Positions 44,332 to 53,415 of a stretch of DNA of 64,000 nucleotides are shown here, piece by piece; within the stretch, counting starts at the first letter, position 1, and every line of letters starts with the position of its first letter. The DNA lies in NCBI GenBank assembly GCA_040388625.1, contig JAZKBK010000004.1, positions 372,001-436,000 on the forward strand, written 5' to 3'. This DNA comes from Gemmatimonadota bacterium (GTDB lineage Bacteria; Gemmatimonadota; Gemmatimonadetes; Gemmatimonadales; Gemmatimonadaceae). A program made the translations under genes and the position numbers. Under the pieces are notes generated by a model. The model had not been told where the DNA came from, searched no databases, and saw only the letters and a program-made list of their open reading frames with translations.

Positions 44332-46113
44332 GTGCCATACTTGCTTCCAAATCTTCGCCGCCTGATCCCGTACTTTCGGCCATACAGGACGCAACTCGTT
44401 ACAGGGCTTGCGTTTGTAGTCCTGGCGGCTGGCATCACATCTGTGATACCATGGATCCTGCAGCGCGCGATCGACGCGATTCGGGCGGGCGTTGCGGTCA
44501 GTTCGGTCTGGGCGCTGGCAGGGGCCCTCGTCGGGACTGCCCTGGTTGGCGGCGCCTTGCGCTACGGGATGCGCGAGTGGATGAACGGATTGAGCAGATG
44601 GGTCGAGTACGACCTTAGGAATCGACTGTTCGAGCATCTCGAAGCGCTGGACGCGTCGTACTTCACGCGCACGCGGACCGGCGACATAATGGCACGCCTG
44701 ACCAACGATCTGGGCGCGGTGCGGATGACGGCCGGACCGGCCATCATGTATCTCACCAATACCATATTCGGCGGGATCTTCGCGCTGTACTTCATGTCGC
44801 GCATCGACGTGAGGCTGACGCTGCTCGCGCTGTGCCCGATGATTCTGTTGCCGATCATCAGCGTGCGGCTCGCCAAGCTGATCCACACGCGGTTCGAATC
44901 GGTGCAGGAACACTTCTCATCGCTCACCACACACGCTCAGGAAAACCTGACGGGCGTCCGGATCGTGCGCGCGTATCGCCAGGAAGACTCCGAGATTGCA
45001 CACTTCGGCGAGTTGAATGAGGAGTACCTCACACGCAACATGGCGCTCGTGCGCCTGTGGGGAGTCATGCATCCGCTGTTCGCGATGCTGGCTGGCGTGG
45101 GCGCCGTAATCGTGCTCGGCGCTGGCGGCGTGCTGGCGCTGCGCGGCGTCATTTCCATCGGTGCGTTCGTCGCATTCGGCATGTATCTCACCATGCTGAC
45201 GTGGCCTCTCATCGCACTCGGCTGGGTAATCAATCTCTTCCAGCGCGGCGATGCATCCATGGGCCGGCTGCTTCAAATAATGGACGAGCAACCCCGCATC
45301 GTAACGCACGATCCGGTGCTGCATCTTCCACCGGCGAGCGATGGAAGGGCGATCGAATTCCGCAACGTGAGCTTCCACTTTCCCACTACCGGGACCGACG
45401 AGCCGCGCTGGGTGCTCGATGACGTGAGCTTCGTCATACCGTCAGGCGCAACCGCAGGCATCGTCGGAGCGACCGGAAGCGGCAAGAGTGCGCTCATCGA
45501 TCTGATCGCTCGTGTGTACGACCCTCAACGCGGTCAGGTTCTGATCGACGGTGTTCCGATCGACCGCATCCCACTGGATGAGCTGCGTCGCGAGATCGGC
45601 TACGTTCCGCAGGAAAGTCTGCTCTTCAGCGATACCATCGCTGCAAATCTCGCATACGGACTTGGCCCCGGGGACAACCCGGAAGCCTGGCGCGACGCCG
45701 CGAAGATCGCGCAGCTGGACGAGGCTATCGCGGCCTTCCCCGACGGCTACGAAACCGTCCTCGGCGAGCGCGGAATCAATCTCTCCGGCGGACAGAAGCA
45801 ACGAGCTACACTCGCTCGCGCGCTTGCGAGGCGGCCCGCGATCGTGCTGCTTGACGACGCGCTGTCCGCGGTCGACACCCACACCGAAGCTCAGATCCTG
45901 GCCGGATTGCGCTCGGCGCTTTCGCGACGCACCGCGGTGATCGCGTCGCACCGGGCCAGCGCGCTGCGCGACGCGGCGATGATCCTGGTGCTGGACGACG
46001 GCAGGATCGTCGAGCGCGGTACGCATGCTGAGCTGCTGGCCGCGGAGGGCCGCTACTGGGCGCTGCTCCGCCGCCAGCAGCTGGTGGAAGAGGTCGAGAC
46101 GGCTGTTGGTTGA
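44332..46113 (+). CDS. ABC-type multidrug/lipid exporter (half-transporter)
   Basis: About 593 residues: a six-helix membrane domain (about 10-320) and an ATPase domain with Walker A GATGSGKSAL (about 379), LSGGQKQR (about 483) and Walker B IVLLDDALSAVD (about 505). Asp follows the Walker B Asp where most exporters have the catalytic Glu, as in MdlA/MdlB-like proteins. It probably works with a partner half or as a slow homodimer. The best start is GTG 44332, with no strong Shine-Dalgarno; the frame upstream overlaps the divergent lipoprotein gene. A histidine kinase follows 33 bases later. Confidence 0.9.
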   Translation: MPYLLPNLRRLIPYFRPYRTQLVTGLAFVVLAAGITSVIPWILQRAIDAIRAGVAVSSVWALAGALVGTALVGGALRYGMREWMNGLSRWVEYDLRNRLFEHLEALDASYFTRTRTGDIMARLTNDLGAVRMTAGPAIMYLTNTIFGGIFALYFMSRIDVRLTLLALCPMILLPIISVRLAKLIHTRFESVQEHFSSLTTHAQENLTGVRIVRAYRQEDSEIAHFGELNEEYLTRNMALVRLWGVMHPLFAMLAGVGAVIVLGAGGVLALRGVISIGAFVAFGMYLTMLTWPLIALGWVINLFQRGDASMGRLLQIMDEQPRIVTHDPVLHLPPASDGRAIEFRNVSFHFPTTGTDEPRWVLDDVSFVIPSGATAGIVGATGSGKSALIDLIARVYDPQRGQVLIDGVPIDRIPLDELRREIGYVPQESLLFSDTIAANLAYGLGPGDNPEAWRDAAKIAQLDEAIAAFPDGYETVLGERGINLSGGQKQRATLARALARRPAIVLLDDALSAVDTHTEAQILAGLRSALSRRTAVIASHRASALRDAAMILVLDDGRIVERGTHAELLAAEGRYWALLRRQQLVEEVETAVG

Positions 46114-46146
46114 GGCAATTGCGCCGGTGTTGTACCTTTCCGGCAT

Positions 46147-46968
46147 ATGCACGTGACAGACCCCGCGGCAGCCCTCGATCCCCGTGCCGCGGCGCTCGAG
46201 GCCGAGCTCCAGGCGGCCCGCCGAGAACTCGCCGAGCTGCGCTCGCGCGACGCCCTCAAGACGCAGTTTTTATCCAACATCTCGCACGATCTGCGCACAC
46301 CCCTCACCGCGATCATAACGCACGCGGAAATTCTGCGCGACGGAATATTGGGACCGATGTCGCCACGCCAGCTCGAGAGCGTAGGCGGAATCATCTCGGG
46401 TGGCCGACAACTGCTGGACATGGTCAGCGAGATTCTCACCTACGCGAAGGCGACGGCGAACAGATTGCGACTCGTGGCGACCGATTTCGACCTTGGAGAT
46501 GTGGTGCGGCAGGCGAGTGCCATCAACGAGGCGATCGCGCGACGACGCAACCTCTCGGTCGCGACCGAGATACCGGAGTCACTTCCCACTCTGACGGCAG
46601 ATCGCGAGAAGCTCACGCACGTGCTCAACAACCTGATCGGCAACGCGATCGACTTCACGCCGGATGGCGGACACGTATGGGTTCGCGCGTGGTATGGCGA
46701 GGATAGCAATCAGGCCGCGCATTTCGTGGAGGTTGGGGATACGGGAATCGGAATCGCGCCGGAGCATCAGGAGCTCGTGTTCGACGAATTCGCTCAAGTC
46801 GACTCGTCAGCGTCGCGACTGCACCACGGAACCGGACTCGGACTAACGATCGCGCGCAGGCTGGTGGAGTTGCACGGCGGACGCATCTGGGTGGAGAGCA
46901 AGCCCGGCGAGGGCGCTCGCTTCACGCTTACTATTCCCAGTGCCACGAACGCGTCTGCTCATCGTTGA
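46147..46968 (+). CDS. Soluble sensor histidine kinase
   Basis: The 273-residue kinase lacks membrane helices. A short coiled coil (about 8-35) precedes HisKA with FLSNISHDLRTPLTAII (phospho-acceptor His near 48). The HATPase domain has VLNNLIGNAIDFTPDGG, VGDTGIGIAPEHQELVF and GTGLGLTIARRLVELHGGRIW. It most likely phosphorylates the response regulator whose GTG start overlaps its last 29 bases. Together they form a small two-component pair following the ABC exporter. Confidence 0.92.
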   Translation: MHVTDPAAALDPRAAALEAELQAARRELAELRSRDALKTQFLSNISHDLRTPLTAIITHAEILRDGILGPMSPRQLESVGGIISGGRQLLDMVSEILTYAKATANRLRLVATDFDLGDVVRQASAINEAIARRRNLSVATEIPESLPTLTADREKLTHVLNNLIGNAIDFTPDGGHVWVRAWYGEDSNQAAHFVEVGDTGIGIAPEHQELVFDEFAQVDSSASRLHHGTGLGLTIARRLVELHGGRIWVESKPGEGARFTLTIPSATNASAHR

Positions 46969-47299
46969 AGACAGCGCGATCGTCGCATCGGCGCTGAGAC
47001 TGCTATTCGAGGAGAGCGGCTACGACGTGGATGTCGCCTCGACCGTCAAGGATGCAATAGCGACGGCGACTGCGCGCGCGCCAGAAGTGATGCTGCTCGA
47101 TCTCACACTACCTGACGGCGACGGTCTCACGATTCTCGAGCGTTTGCGCGCGGACGGTCACGCACCGCGCAGCACAATTGCGCTTACTGGCCACGACGAC
47201 GACGAGCTTCGGGAGCGCTGCATCGAGGCTGGTTGCGTCGACGTGCTGCTCAAGCCGGTTCCGATTGCGCGACTTGTGGAGCTGGTACGATCGCTCTGA
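46940..47299 (+). CDS. Single-domain response regulator
   Basis: The 119-residue receiver domain has IVEDSAIV (acidic pair), LLDLTLPDGDG (phospho-acceptor Asp) and LTGHDDDE, then LLKPVP with the conserved Lys. There is no output domain, so it acts by protein contact or as part of a phosphorelay, perhaps with the adjacent kinase and the large kinases elsewhere in the window. It starts at a GTG inside the kinase gene, and its last 50 bases overlap the convergent hypothetical gene. Confidence 0.92.
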   Translation: MPRTRLLIVEDSAIVASALRLLFEESGYDVDVASTVKDAIATATARAPEVMLLDLTLPDGDGLTILERLRADGHAPRSTIALTGHDDDELRERCIEAGCVDVLLKPVPIARLVELVRSL

Positions 47300-47645
47300 A
47301 TTCCGCGCCGGTGAACTGCTCGGGTTGGAACTGCTCGCCACTTCGCTGAACGACTCCGCGAACTACTTCCTCTATAGTCACGAGCGGCGCGTCCGCCTCT
47401 GCGACGATGTCGACCGTCCATTTTCCACGGTCTGTTCCCTTGACCGTCGAACGATAGCTCGCGGAATAGACGACATGGCGTGGCTCGTGTGACTCGACAG
47501 AAGGATCCGGGTACGCCGCGACGACGGCGACCGCCGCCTCGACGCCTGACTGACGGATGACGGGAAAGAGGTACAGCTCCGCGACCTGGTCATAGCCGAC
47601 GCGATCGGAGATCTCGCGGAAGAAACGTTCTGTGGTTTCGTTCAT
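47250..47645 (-). CDS. Conserved-looking hypothetical protein, unknown function
   Basis: The 131-residue product starts at the ATG 47645 (a longer frame begins 36 bases earlier). It begins MNETTERFFREISDRVG and has a beta-rich body with HVVYSASYRSTVKGTDRGKW and VDIVAEADAPLVTIEEVV, ending with FRAIVPAP. The beta/alpha pattern suggests a compact domain but I recognise no family. It is convergent with the response regulator, overlapping its last 50 bases, and stands apart from priA by 248 bases with no clear feature. Confidence 0.55.
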   Translation of the reverse strand: MNETTERFFREISDRVGYDQVAELYLFPVIRQSGVEAAVAVVAAYPDPSVESHEPRHVVYSASYRSTVKGTDRGKWTVDIVAEADAPLVTIEEVVRGVVQRSGEQFQPEQFTGAEFRAIVPAPQVAQSEPA

Positions 47646-47893
47646 GGATAGAAAGGTGGCGTACGGGCGCGCCAGTAGCAATCGCTCCGTGAAGCCATGA
47701 TGAATGTGAGGCGAACGGGATCACGGAATACCTGAGCCTCGGTTGACAGGCACCTTCGAGCGCGGAATCGATTCCCCTGCAGCGGTCACGCGACCCACGG
47801 AGTAGCGCGACTCGCATAGTTGGCGGCACCAAACGAATCTCGTCCGATATCGCAAAGCTTCCCGGCTCGTCTGGCTCACCGATGTTCGCGCGG

Positions 47894-50167
47894 TCACAGC
47901 AGGGTTACCGGATCGCGATCGAACGTCACTCGCAGCCCGTCTCTGGCCGGCACGGGAAATCGCTCCAGGAAATATCGGCCGACCCGCGTGAGCTCGTGCG
48001 GGTGCTCACTCTTGAGCAATACGTGCCAGCGCCAGCGCGTCTTGATGCGCTCGACCGCGCATGGCGCTGGCCCGATTATCGTGAGCCCGGGACTTTCCCG
48101 CACGCGAATCAGCCGCCGCAGCCACCCCGCGCCAGCAATGGCAAGATCCGCGACGCCCGACTCGACGCTGCCGCTGAACACGATGTTCGCGAGTCTATTG
48201 TTCGGCGGATACACAGGCTGTATTCGTCCCGCCAACTCTTCCGTGACGAACGACCGGTAATCGTGGGTCACGGCACACTTGACTGCATGATGGCTCGGCA
48301 CTCGCGTCTGAATAAGCACTTCACCGCCGCGTGCGCCGCGCCCCGCCCGTCCGGCCACCTGGCTCAGAAGCTGGAAACACCGCTCGCTCGCACGGAAGTC
48401 CGGCAGGTTGATACCGACATCGGCATCGATCACTCCGACAAGCGTAACGTTCGGGAAATCCAGTCCCTTCGCGATCATCTGCGTGCCAAGCAGGATGTCG
48501 ACCTCACCTGCGCCTACGCGATCGAGGATCTCCGCGTGCGCCCACTTTCCCGACGTCGTGTCGACATCCATGCGCGCAACACGCGCCGACGGAAAGCGCT
48601 CGCAGATCAGGCGTTCCACCTGCTGTGTGCCAAGTCCACGGCGCCGCAGCGTCGCTCCGCCGCACCGATTGCACACACGCTGCGGCTCCTCCTGATGCAT
48701 GCAGTAATGACAGACCAACCGTTCGGGAGAGCGATGATACGTGAGAGTTATGCTGCAGTTGGGGCACGTCGCGACGTTGCCGCAGTTCTCGCACTGCACG
48801 AACGCCGAGTAGCCGCGCCGGTTGAGCAGCAGGATGCTCTGCTCTCCGCGATCGAGTCTCGCTCTAATCGCGGCGTCTAGCGGCCCGGTTACGACTCGCT
48901 GGTAGTCATCCTCGCCCGCCGTGGCAGCCGAGTCGACCACCGCCTTGCGCAGATCCACGACAGCGACAGGGGGCAGCGTCGCGCCACCTACACGATCGGG
49001 CAGCGACAGCAATGTAAACTTGGCCGCGGCCGCGTTGGTCCAGCTCTCCAGCGAAGGAGTCGCGCTCCCGAGCACGACCACCGCGCCTTCCTGCGTGGCT
49101 CGCACGATCGCGGCTTCGCGCGCATGATAGCGCGGCGTCTCTCCCTGCTTGTAGCTGGACTCGTGCTCCTCGTCGACGATGATCGCACCGATATTCGTGA
49201 GGGGCGCGAACACGGCCGACCGCGCGCCTACGGCTATTCGCTTCTCACCGCGCTTGAGCGCGAGCCATGCGTCATATCGCTCGCCATCGCTCAGCGCGCT
49301 GTGCAGCACTGCGACATCGTCGCCGAATACGGCACGGAACCGATCGACGGTCTGCGGAGTCAGTGCAATCTCCGGCACCAGCACGATGGCCGTCTTGCCG
49401 CGGCGCTCGACTATCTCGCGCAACAGCTCGATGTACACCAGCGTCTTGCCGCTGCCGGTCACGCCGTGCAACAGGAACACCTCGCCCGGCCGCGCCGTTC
49501 CCATCCGATTTATCACCGCCAGCTGCTCTGGCGTGGGCACGTGCCGTGGCTCGCTTCGCCCGACGCGCGCTGCGAACGGATCTCGCTCGACACGCTCGCG
49601 ATCGATGCTGATGAGCGCACGTTTCTCCAGCGCCTTGAGCACCGACGGAGAAAACTTGAGCTGCTGCAGGAGGTGCTCCACGCTCGTTGCGCCGCCGAGC
49701 GATTCGATGAGCTCGAACAGTGCGCGCTGCTGCGGCGCGCGCGCGAACGCCTTCTCCCTCTGAAGCAGCGTCGGTATGTCGTCCCGGATGCGCACGATGC
49801 GCCGCGTCTTCACGTTGGGGTGCGGTTGCGCGGCGCCAGTCAGTAACGCCGGCAGAACCGTTCGCATCACGATCCCCAGCGGGACGACGTAATACTCCGA
49901 GATCCAGCGCGATAGTGCGAGCAGCCCTTCGTCCAGCGCAGGGCCGGCATCAGGCACGGCGGACACAGCCTTGATGACGCCGCGAGCCGGTGGCGCAGCG
50001 TCAAATGCGACGACTATCCCGATCTCCTGACGCTTGCGGAATGGAACGAGGACGCGGCTGCCGATTCGCGCCTCGTGCTCGTATTCACCGTCGAGTGAAT
50101 AGACGAACGTCTGGAAGAGCGGCACGGGCAGCGCGACCTCCACCAGACGGCGCGCCTGATCCGTCAC
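47894..50167 (-). CDS. priA: Primosomal replication protein N' (PriA helicase)
   Basis: About 757 residues from the GTG 50167, which overlaps the TGA of the epimerase (GTGA). A longer open frame would cover much of that gene and is unlikely. Features are an N-terminal DNA-binding domain (LVEVALPVPLFQTFVYSL), Walker A GVTGSGKT, the DEEH helicase motif (IIVDEEHESSYK), and a cysteine cluster with CENCGNVATCPNC and CHYCM...CNRCG for zinc. PriA restarts stalled replication forks by loading DnaB. The C-terminal helicase domain runs to the end near 47894. Confidence 0.95.
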   Translation of the reverse strand: MTDQARRLVEVALPVPLFQTFVYSLDGEYEHEARIGSRVLVPFRKRQEIGIVVAFDAAPPARGVIKAVSAVPDAGPALDEGLLALSRWISEYYVVPLGIVMRTVLPALLTGAAQPHPNVKTRRIVRIRDDIPTLLQREKAFARAPQQRALFELIESLGGATSVEHLLQQLKFSPSVLKALEKRALISIDRERVERDPFAARVGRSEPRHVPTPEQLAVINRMGTARPGEVFLLHGVTGSGKTLVYIELLREIVERRGKTAIVLVPEIALTPQTVDRFRAVFGDDVAVLHSALSDGERYDAWLALKRGEKRIAVGARSAVFAPLTNIGAIIVDEEHESSYKQGETPRYHAREAAIVRATQEGAVVVLGSATPSLESWTNAAAAKFTLLSLPDRVGGATLPPVAVVDLRKAVVDSAATAGEDDYQRVVTGPLDAAIRARLDRGEQSILLLNRRGYSAFVQCENCGNVATCPNCSITLTYHRSPERLVCHYCMHQEEPQRVCNRCGGATLRRRGLGTQQVERLICERFPSARVARMDVDTTSGKWAHAEILDRVGAGEVDILLGTQMIAKGLDFPNVTLVGVIDADVGINLPDFRASERCFQLLSQVAGRAGRGARGGEVLIQTRVPSHHAVKCAVTHDYRSFVTEELAGRIQPVYPPNNRLANIVFSGSVESGVADLAIAGAGWLRRLIRVRESPGLTIIGPAPCAVERIKTRWRWHVLLKSEHPHELTRVGRYFLERFPVPARDGLRVTFDRDPVTLL

Positions 50168-51192
50168 GCCGATCGCCGCCGGGTAACGCCGAGGCCCGGC
50201 GAGTCCACAAGCCCCACTCGGCCGTCCGCAATCGTCACGCCTTCGAACGGATCTTCTGCAAGCAGTGCAGCGCCGTCGAAATCGGCAGTGTCGAGAAGCG
50301 GTGCTATCTGCGCTATGGCCGATATCCCGAGCGACGTTTCGATCATGCATCCGGCCATCACGCCGAGGTTGTGCGCGCGCGCGACGTGAACGAGCCGGAT
50401 CGCTTCGCGAAGACTGCCACACTTTGCGAGCTTGATATTGATCGCGTCACACGATCCAGCCAGACGCGGGACGTCGGCGGCGACGAGGCAGGATTCGTCA
50501 GCGATCACAGGCAGCCCGCAACGCTCGCGTACGAAGCGCATGCCCTCGACATCTGCGGCAGCGACGGGCTGCTCGAGTGATTCGACGCCATTATCGCGCA
50601 ACATCGCGGCGCGCTCGATCGCCTGCTGCGGGGTCCACGCCGCATTGGCATCCACGCGCAATACCTTGTCGGGAGCTGCGTCGCGCACCGTGCGCACGAT
50701 CTCCTCGTCGCGATCGGTTCCGAGCTTGATCTTGAGAATCGGATATTCCGTCGCGTCGCTCACTCGCCGGCGCAACCCCTCGACATCGTCGATCGCGATC
50801 GTAAAGCTCGAAAGCGGACTGGCGTCCGCGCTCAATCCCCACAACTTGTGCAGCGGGAGTCCAGCCTTGCGCGCATGAAGGTCGTGCATCGCGGAGCTGA
50901 CAGCGGCACGAGCGGAGGCATTGCCGCGCAGCGCGGTCGTGAGCGCGACGTCAGTTGCTTCCAGCGACCACGATTGCGCGGACTCGATTATGGGCTTGTA
51001 CCGCTCCAAGGCAGCGACGACTGTATCGGGTGATTCGCCGTAGTAGCGATTGGGTGCAGCTTCGCCCATACCGCTCACGCCGTCATCATCGGTGATGGTG
51101 ACGATCACGTTCTCGTGGCCGGCATATCCCCAGCGAGCGATCACGAACGGACGCCTGGTGCGGAGGGAGACTCGCTCCCACGTGAGGTTCAT
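50164..51192 (-). CDS. Dipeptide epimerase of the enolase superfamily
   Basis: The 342-residue protein matches the L-Ala-D/L-Glu epimerase type (MLE subgroup). Visible catalytic pieces are LKIKLGT (KxK pair), RVDANAAW and VIADESC (metal ligands) with a final KxK-like Lys in NIKLAKCG. Such enzymes swap the stereochemistry of Ala-Glu from peptidoglycan so that the peptide can be recycled. It stands with anmK-murQ and the amidase as part of cell-wall turnover in the window. The stop overlaps the priA start. Confidence 0.88.
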   Translation of the reverse strand: MNLTWERVSLRTRRPFVIARWGYAGHENVIVTITDDDGVSGMGEAAPNRYYGESPDTVVAALERYKPIIESAQSWSLEATDVALTTALRGNASARAAVSSAMHDLHARKAGLPLHKLWGLSADASPLSSFTIAIDDVEGLRRRVSDATEYPILKIKLGTDRDEEIVRTVRDAAPDKVLRVDANAAWTPQQAIERAAMLRDNGVESLEQPVAAADVEGMRFVRERCGLPVIADESCLVAADVPRLAGSCDAINIKLAKCGSLREAIRLVHVARAHNLGVMAGCMIETSLGISAIAQIAPLLDTADFDGAALLAEDPFEGVTIADGRVGLVDSPGLGVTRRRSA

Positions 51193-51202
51193 CGCGCGAC
51201 GT

Positions 51203-52210
51203 TCAGGACGTGAAAACGAAAGACGGCAACGTGCGTGCGAACCAGCCGTTCCGCTTCTCCGGATTGGGGGCGCCAGTCTGCGCGAGATACTGGATCAACG
51301 CGTCAGCCACATCGTTGCCGCGTTGATACCGCGCAGACGGATCCTTGGCGAGGCAACGCATCACGACCGCTGCAAGCGCGGGCGGCACACGCGAGTCGAC
51401 GATGTCAGGTGATACCGGAACCTCTTCCAGGTGCTTCGACGTTATCGAATAGATGTCCGCGCCGTCGAATGGCACGAATCCAACCAGCGTCTCGTACATG
51501 ACGATACCGAGCGTGTAGAGATCGCTTCGGCCATCGAGCAGACGACCACGCGCCTGCTCCGGCGACATGTAGTGCGGCGTGCCCATCACGTGTCCCGTTC
51601 CCGTCATGCGACCGCGGAAGTGCGCGGTCGCGATCCCGAAGTCGGTGACCACCGCATGCTCGTCCTCGTCGAACAGGACGTTGTCAGGCTTGATGTCGCG
51701 GTGCACCACGCCATGCCGATGCGCGTAGTCGAGCGCACTCGAAACCTGCGCACACACCGCCGCGACGCGCTCCGGCGGGAGCGAGCGCCGCCCGGAGATA
51801 CGATCACCCAGCGTGCCGCGCGACAGATACGGCATCACCGTGTACACGTGCCGTTCCGTCATGCCGAAGTCGATGATGTTGCAGATGTGCGGATGCACCA
51901 GTTGCGCGGCGGTTTCCGCCTCGCGTCTGAACCGCTCCCGCATGTCCGCGTCGCGCGCCAGATGCGGATGCAGCACCTTGAGCACCACTGGCCTGTCCAG
52001 CGCGTTGTGCATCGCGTAGTACACCGTCGCCATTCCGCCGTCGCCGATGCGGTGCGAGACGCTGTACCGTCCACCGATCACGTGCCTGAGTGACGTGATG
52101 TCGGCGTCCGGCCGTTCCTCTCGCGCCGCTACGGCAGGAAGCGCCGCATCGCAACGAGTGCAGCGCGCCGCAGTACCGCGGTTCCATGATCCGCACCCGG
52201 GACAGAACAC
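51203..52210 (-). CDS. Hanks-type Ser/Thr protein kinase with N-terminal zinc ribbon
   Basis: The 335-residue kinase starts with a zinc ribbon (Cys3, Cys6, Cys17, Cys20), then a kinase domain (about 45-310). Visible are the glycine-rich loop, VVLKVLHPHL (ATP Lys), HRDIKPDNVLFDE (catalytic loop), VVTDFGIA (DFG) and YMSPEQARGR. There is no extracellular sensor and no transmembrane segment, so it acts in the cytoplasm. Start is the GTG 52210, immediately after the TAG of the GvpF/L-like gene, so both are probably co-translated. The PP2C gene at 40353-41288 may reverse its action. Confidence 0.93.
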   Translation of the reverse strand: MFCPGCGSWNRGTAARCTRCDAALPAVAAREERPDADITSLRHVIGGRYSVSHRIGDGGMATVYYAMHNALDRPVVLKVLHPHLARDADMRERFRREAETAAQLVHPHICNIIDFGMTERHVYTVMPYLSRGTLGDRISGRRSLPPERVAAVCAQVSSALDYAHRHGVVHRDIKPDNVLFDEDEHAVVTDFGIATAHFRGRMTGTGHVMGTPHYMSPEQARGRLLDGRSDLYTLGIVMYETLVGFVPFDGADIYSITSKHLEEVPVSPDIVDSRVPPALAAVVMRCLAKDPSARYQRGNDVADALIQYLAQTGAPNPEKRNGWFARTLPSFVFTS

Positions 52211-52591
52211 CTAGGCGCCCAGTTCCATGCGGACGTAATCGTAGGGAGGACGATCGTCTTCGCGTTGCTCTATGATGGCCATCGCCTCGTGCAACTTGGC
52301 GTAGTGAACATCGAGCCAGCGAGCCAGCACCACTTCATCGCGGAATATCGTCCCCGGTGGCGCGGGAACGATCGTGCCCTTCGCGCTGAACGCATCCACC
52401 ACGCGGACATAATCCGAAAGATCGGCATCACTGGGCTCGCTGCGAACGTACGGAGAAATCGCAACGACTGCAGCGAGATCGCGATACTTGACGAGCTGCA
52501 CATTCTGCTGCTCGAGCAGCGCCGGATCGCCCGCGTCGGTGTCGATCACGCCGTAGAAGCGCAGACCGGACTTGCCGCTGGCGCTAGCCAT
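52211..52591 (-). CDS. Orphan GvpF/GvpL-type domain protein
   Basis: The 126-residue product resembles only the N-terminal half of GvpF/GvpL gas-vesicle proteins. YGVIDTD near the start, YRDLAAVVA (compare RADVAALVT in the real GvpF/L at 63001-63783), AKGTIVPAPPGTIFRDE (compare DRGAVVPFSMWAMFSDE) and a following helix with LARWLDVHYAKLHEAM all align in order. The C-terminal half of the family is missing. It sits between a methyltransferase (8-base overlap) and a Ser/Thr kinase (no gap). The role is unknown; binding to a GvpA-like surface or a regulatory contact is possible. Confidence 0.75.
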   Translation of the reverse strand: MASASGKSGLRFYGVIDTDAGDPALLEQQNVQLVKYRDLAAVVAISPYVRSEPSDADLSDYVRVVDAFSAKGTIVPAPPGTIFRDEVVLARWLDVHYAKLHEAMAIIEQREDDRPPYDYVRMELGA

Positions 52592-53405
52592 GCGCGATCG
52601 CCGGCATGGCGTGCGGCCACTTCACTCCCTTGATGATGGAGAAGTTCATCGACCGCTCGCGCGAGAGATCGCGCAGCAATTCAGTTTCGCGAACGAGCGC
52701 CTGGCGCGCTTCGGCCCAACCCGACCTGCGCAGCGCCCGACCCATGATCTGAACCTTCGCCTGCCAGTTGAGGCGCGGAGATGCATCAGCGCCGTCCGGT
52801 ACCAACTCGTCGTCGCACTCGTTGGTCCAGTCCTTCACCTGAATGTCCACGACGCCAGCCTCGCGCAGCATCTGCTTCCACTCGACCACCATGCGCGGGC
52901 GAAGCCCCAGACGCTCGACGACCAGCTCCCGGCGCGCCGCCGAAAGGTCGGAGCTCCATGTCAGCTGGAGCAGTACAACCGCGCCCATGGGCTTCGTGAC
53001 GCGCGCGAGCTCAGCGACTGCCCTTCCAGTGCTCGCGGCAGCGGCGATTTCCGGCTCGCCGATGGCTGCGTCGAATACGCCCGTCTCGTACGGCAGGTCA
53101 TCCAGCTCTGCATGCTGGTAGCTGAGGCCCAAGCCGGTCTCGCGCGCGTGCTCCTCGGCCTGCGTGATGTCCTCGTCGTCCGGATCGACGCCGGTTACCG
53201 ATGCGCCCGTGCGGAGCGCCAGCCATTCCGTGGTGACGCCACGCCCGCAACCGGACACGACGACGTCCTGACCCTTCTCGAGGTCGGCGAGCCGGGCGAC
53301 CTCACGGTAGAGATCCTCTCCCGTCGCTCGCCAGCGGTCGATGATCGCCATTTGCACCAGCCGCAACACCGCCGGCGCCGGGGTCGTTCTGTTCCCTTCG
53401 GGCAT
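52584..53405 (-). CDS. Class I SAM-dependent methyltransferase
   Basis: The 273-residue protein has a Rossmann-like methyltransferase fold, with a variant SAM loop VVVSGCGRGVTTEWLA (motif I), VTGVDPDDEDI (motif II, acid for the ribose) and FDAAIGEPEI near motif IV. The C-terminal part includes VEWKQMLREAGVVDIQVKDW, typical of small-molecule O/C-methyltransferases. The closest relatives cannot be named, and the substrate is unknown. It overlaps the GvpF/L-like gene by 8 bases and follows the HDAC-family gene by 10, so all four genes in this stretch form one transcript. Confidence 0.85.
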   Translation of the reverse strand: MPEGNRTTPAPAVLRLVQMAIIDRWRATGEDLYREVARLADLEKGQDVVVSGCGRGVTTEWLALRTGASVTGVDPDDEDITQAEEHARETGLGLSYQHAELDDLPYETGVFDAAIGEPEIAAAASTGRAVAELARVTKPMGAVVLLQLTWSSDLSAARRELVVERLGLRPRMVVEWKQMLREAGVVDIQVKDWTNECDDELVPDGADASPRLNWQAKVQIMGRALRRSGWAEARQALVRETELLRDLSRERSMNFSIIKGVKWPHAMPAIAHG

Positions 53406-53415
53406 CTATCGAAAG

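Noticed and set aside
47646-47893. Possible small RNA or gene in the gap before priA
   Set aside because: No hairpin with T-run, no ribosome-binding site and no protein-like frame was found.
50168-50422. Longer N-terminus for PriA
   Set aside because: The extension overlaps the epimerase gene and has no PriA-like sequence; the GTG at 50167 overlaps the epimerase stop.
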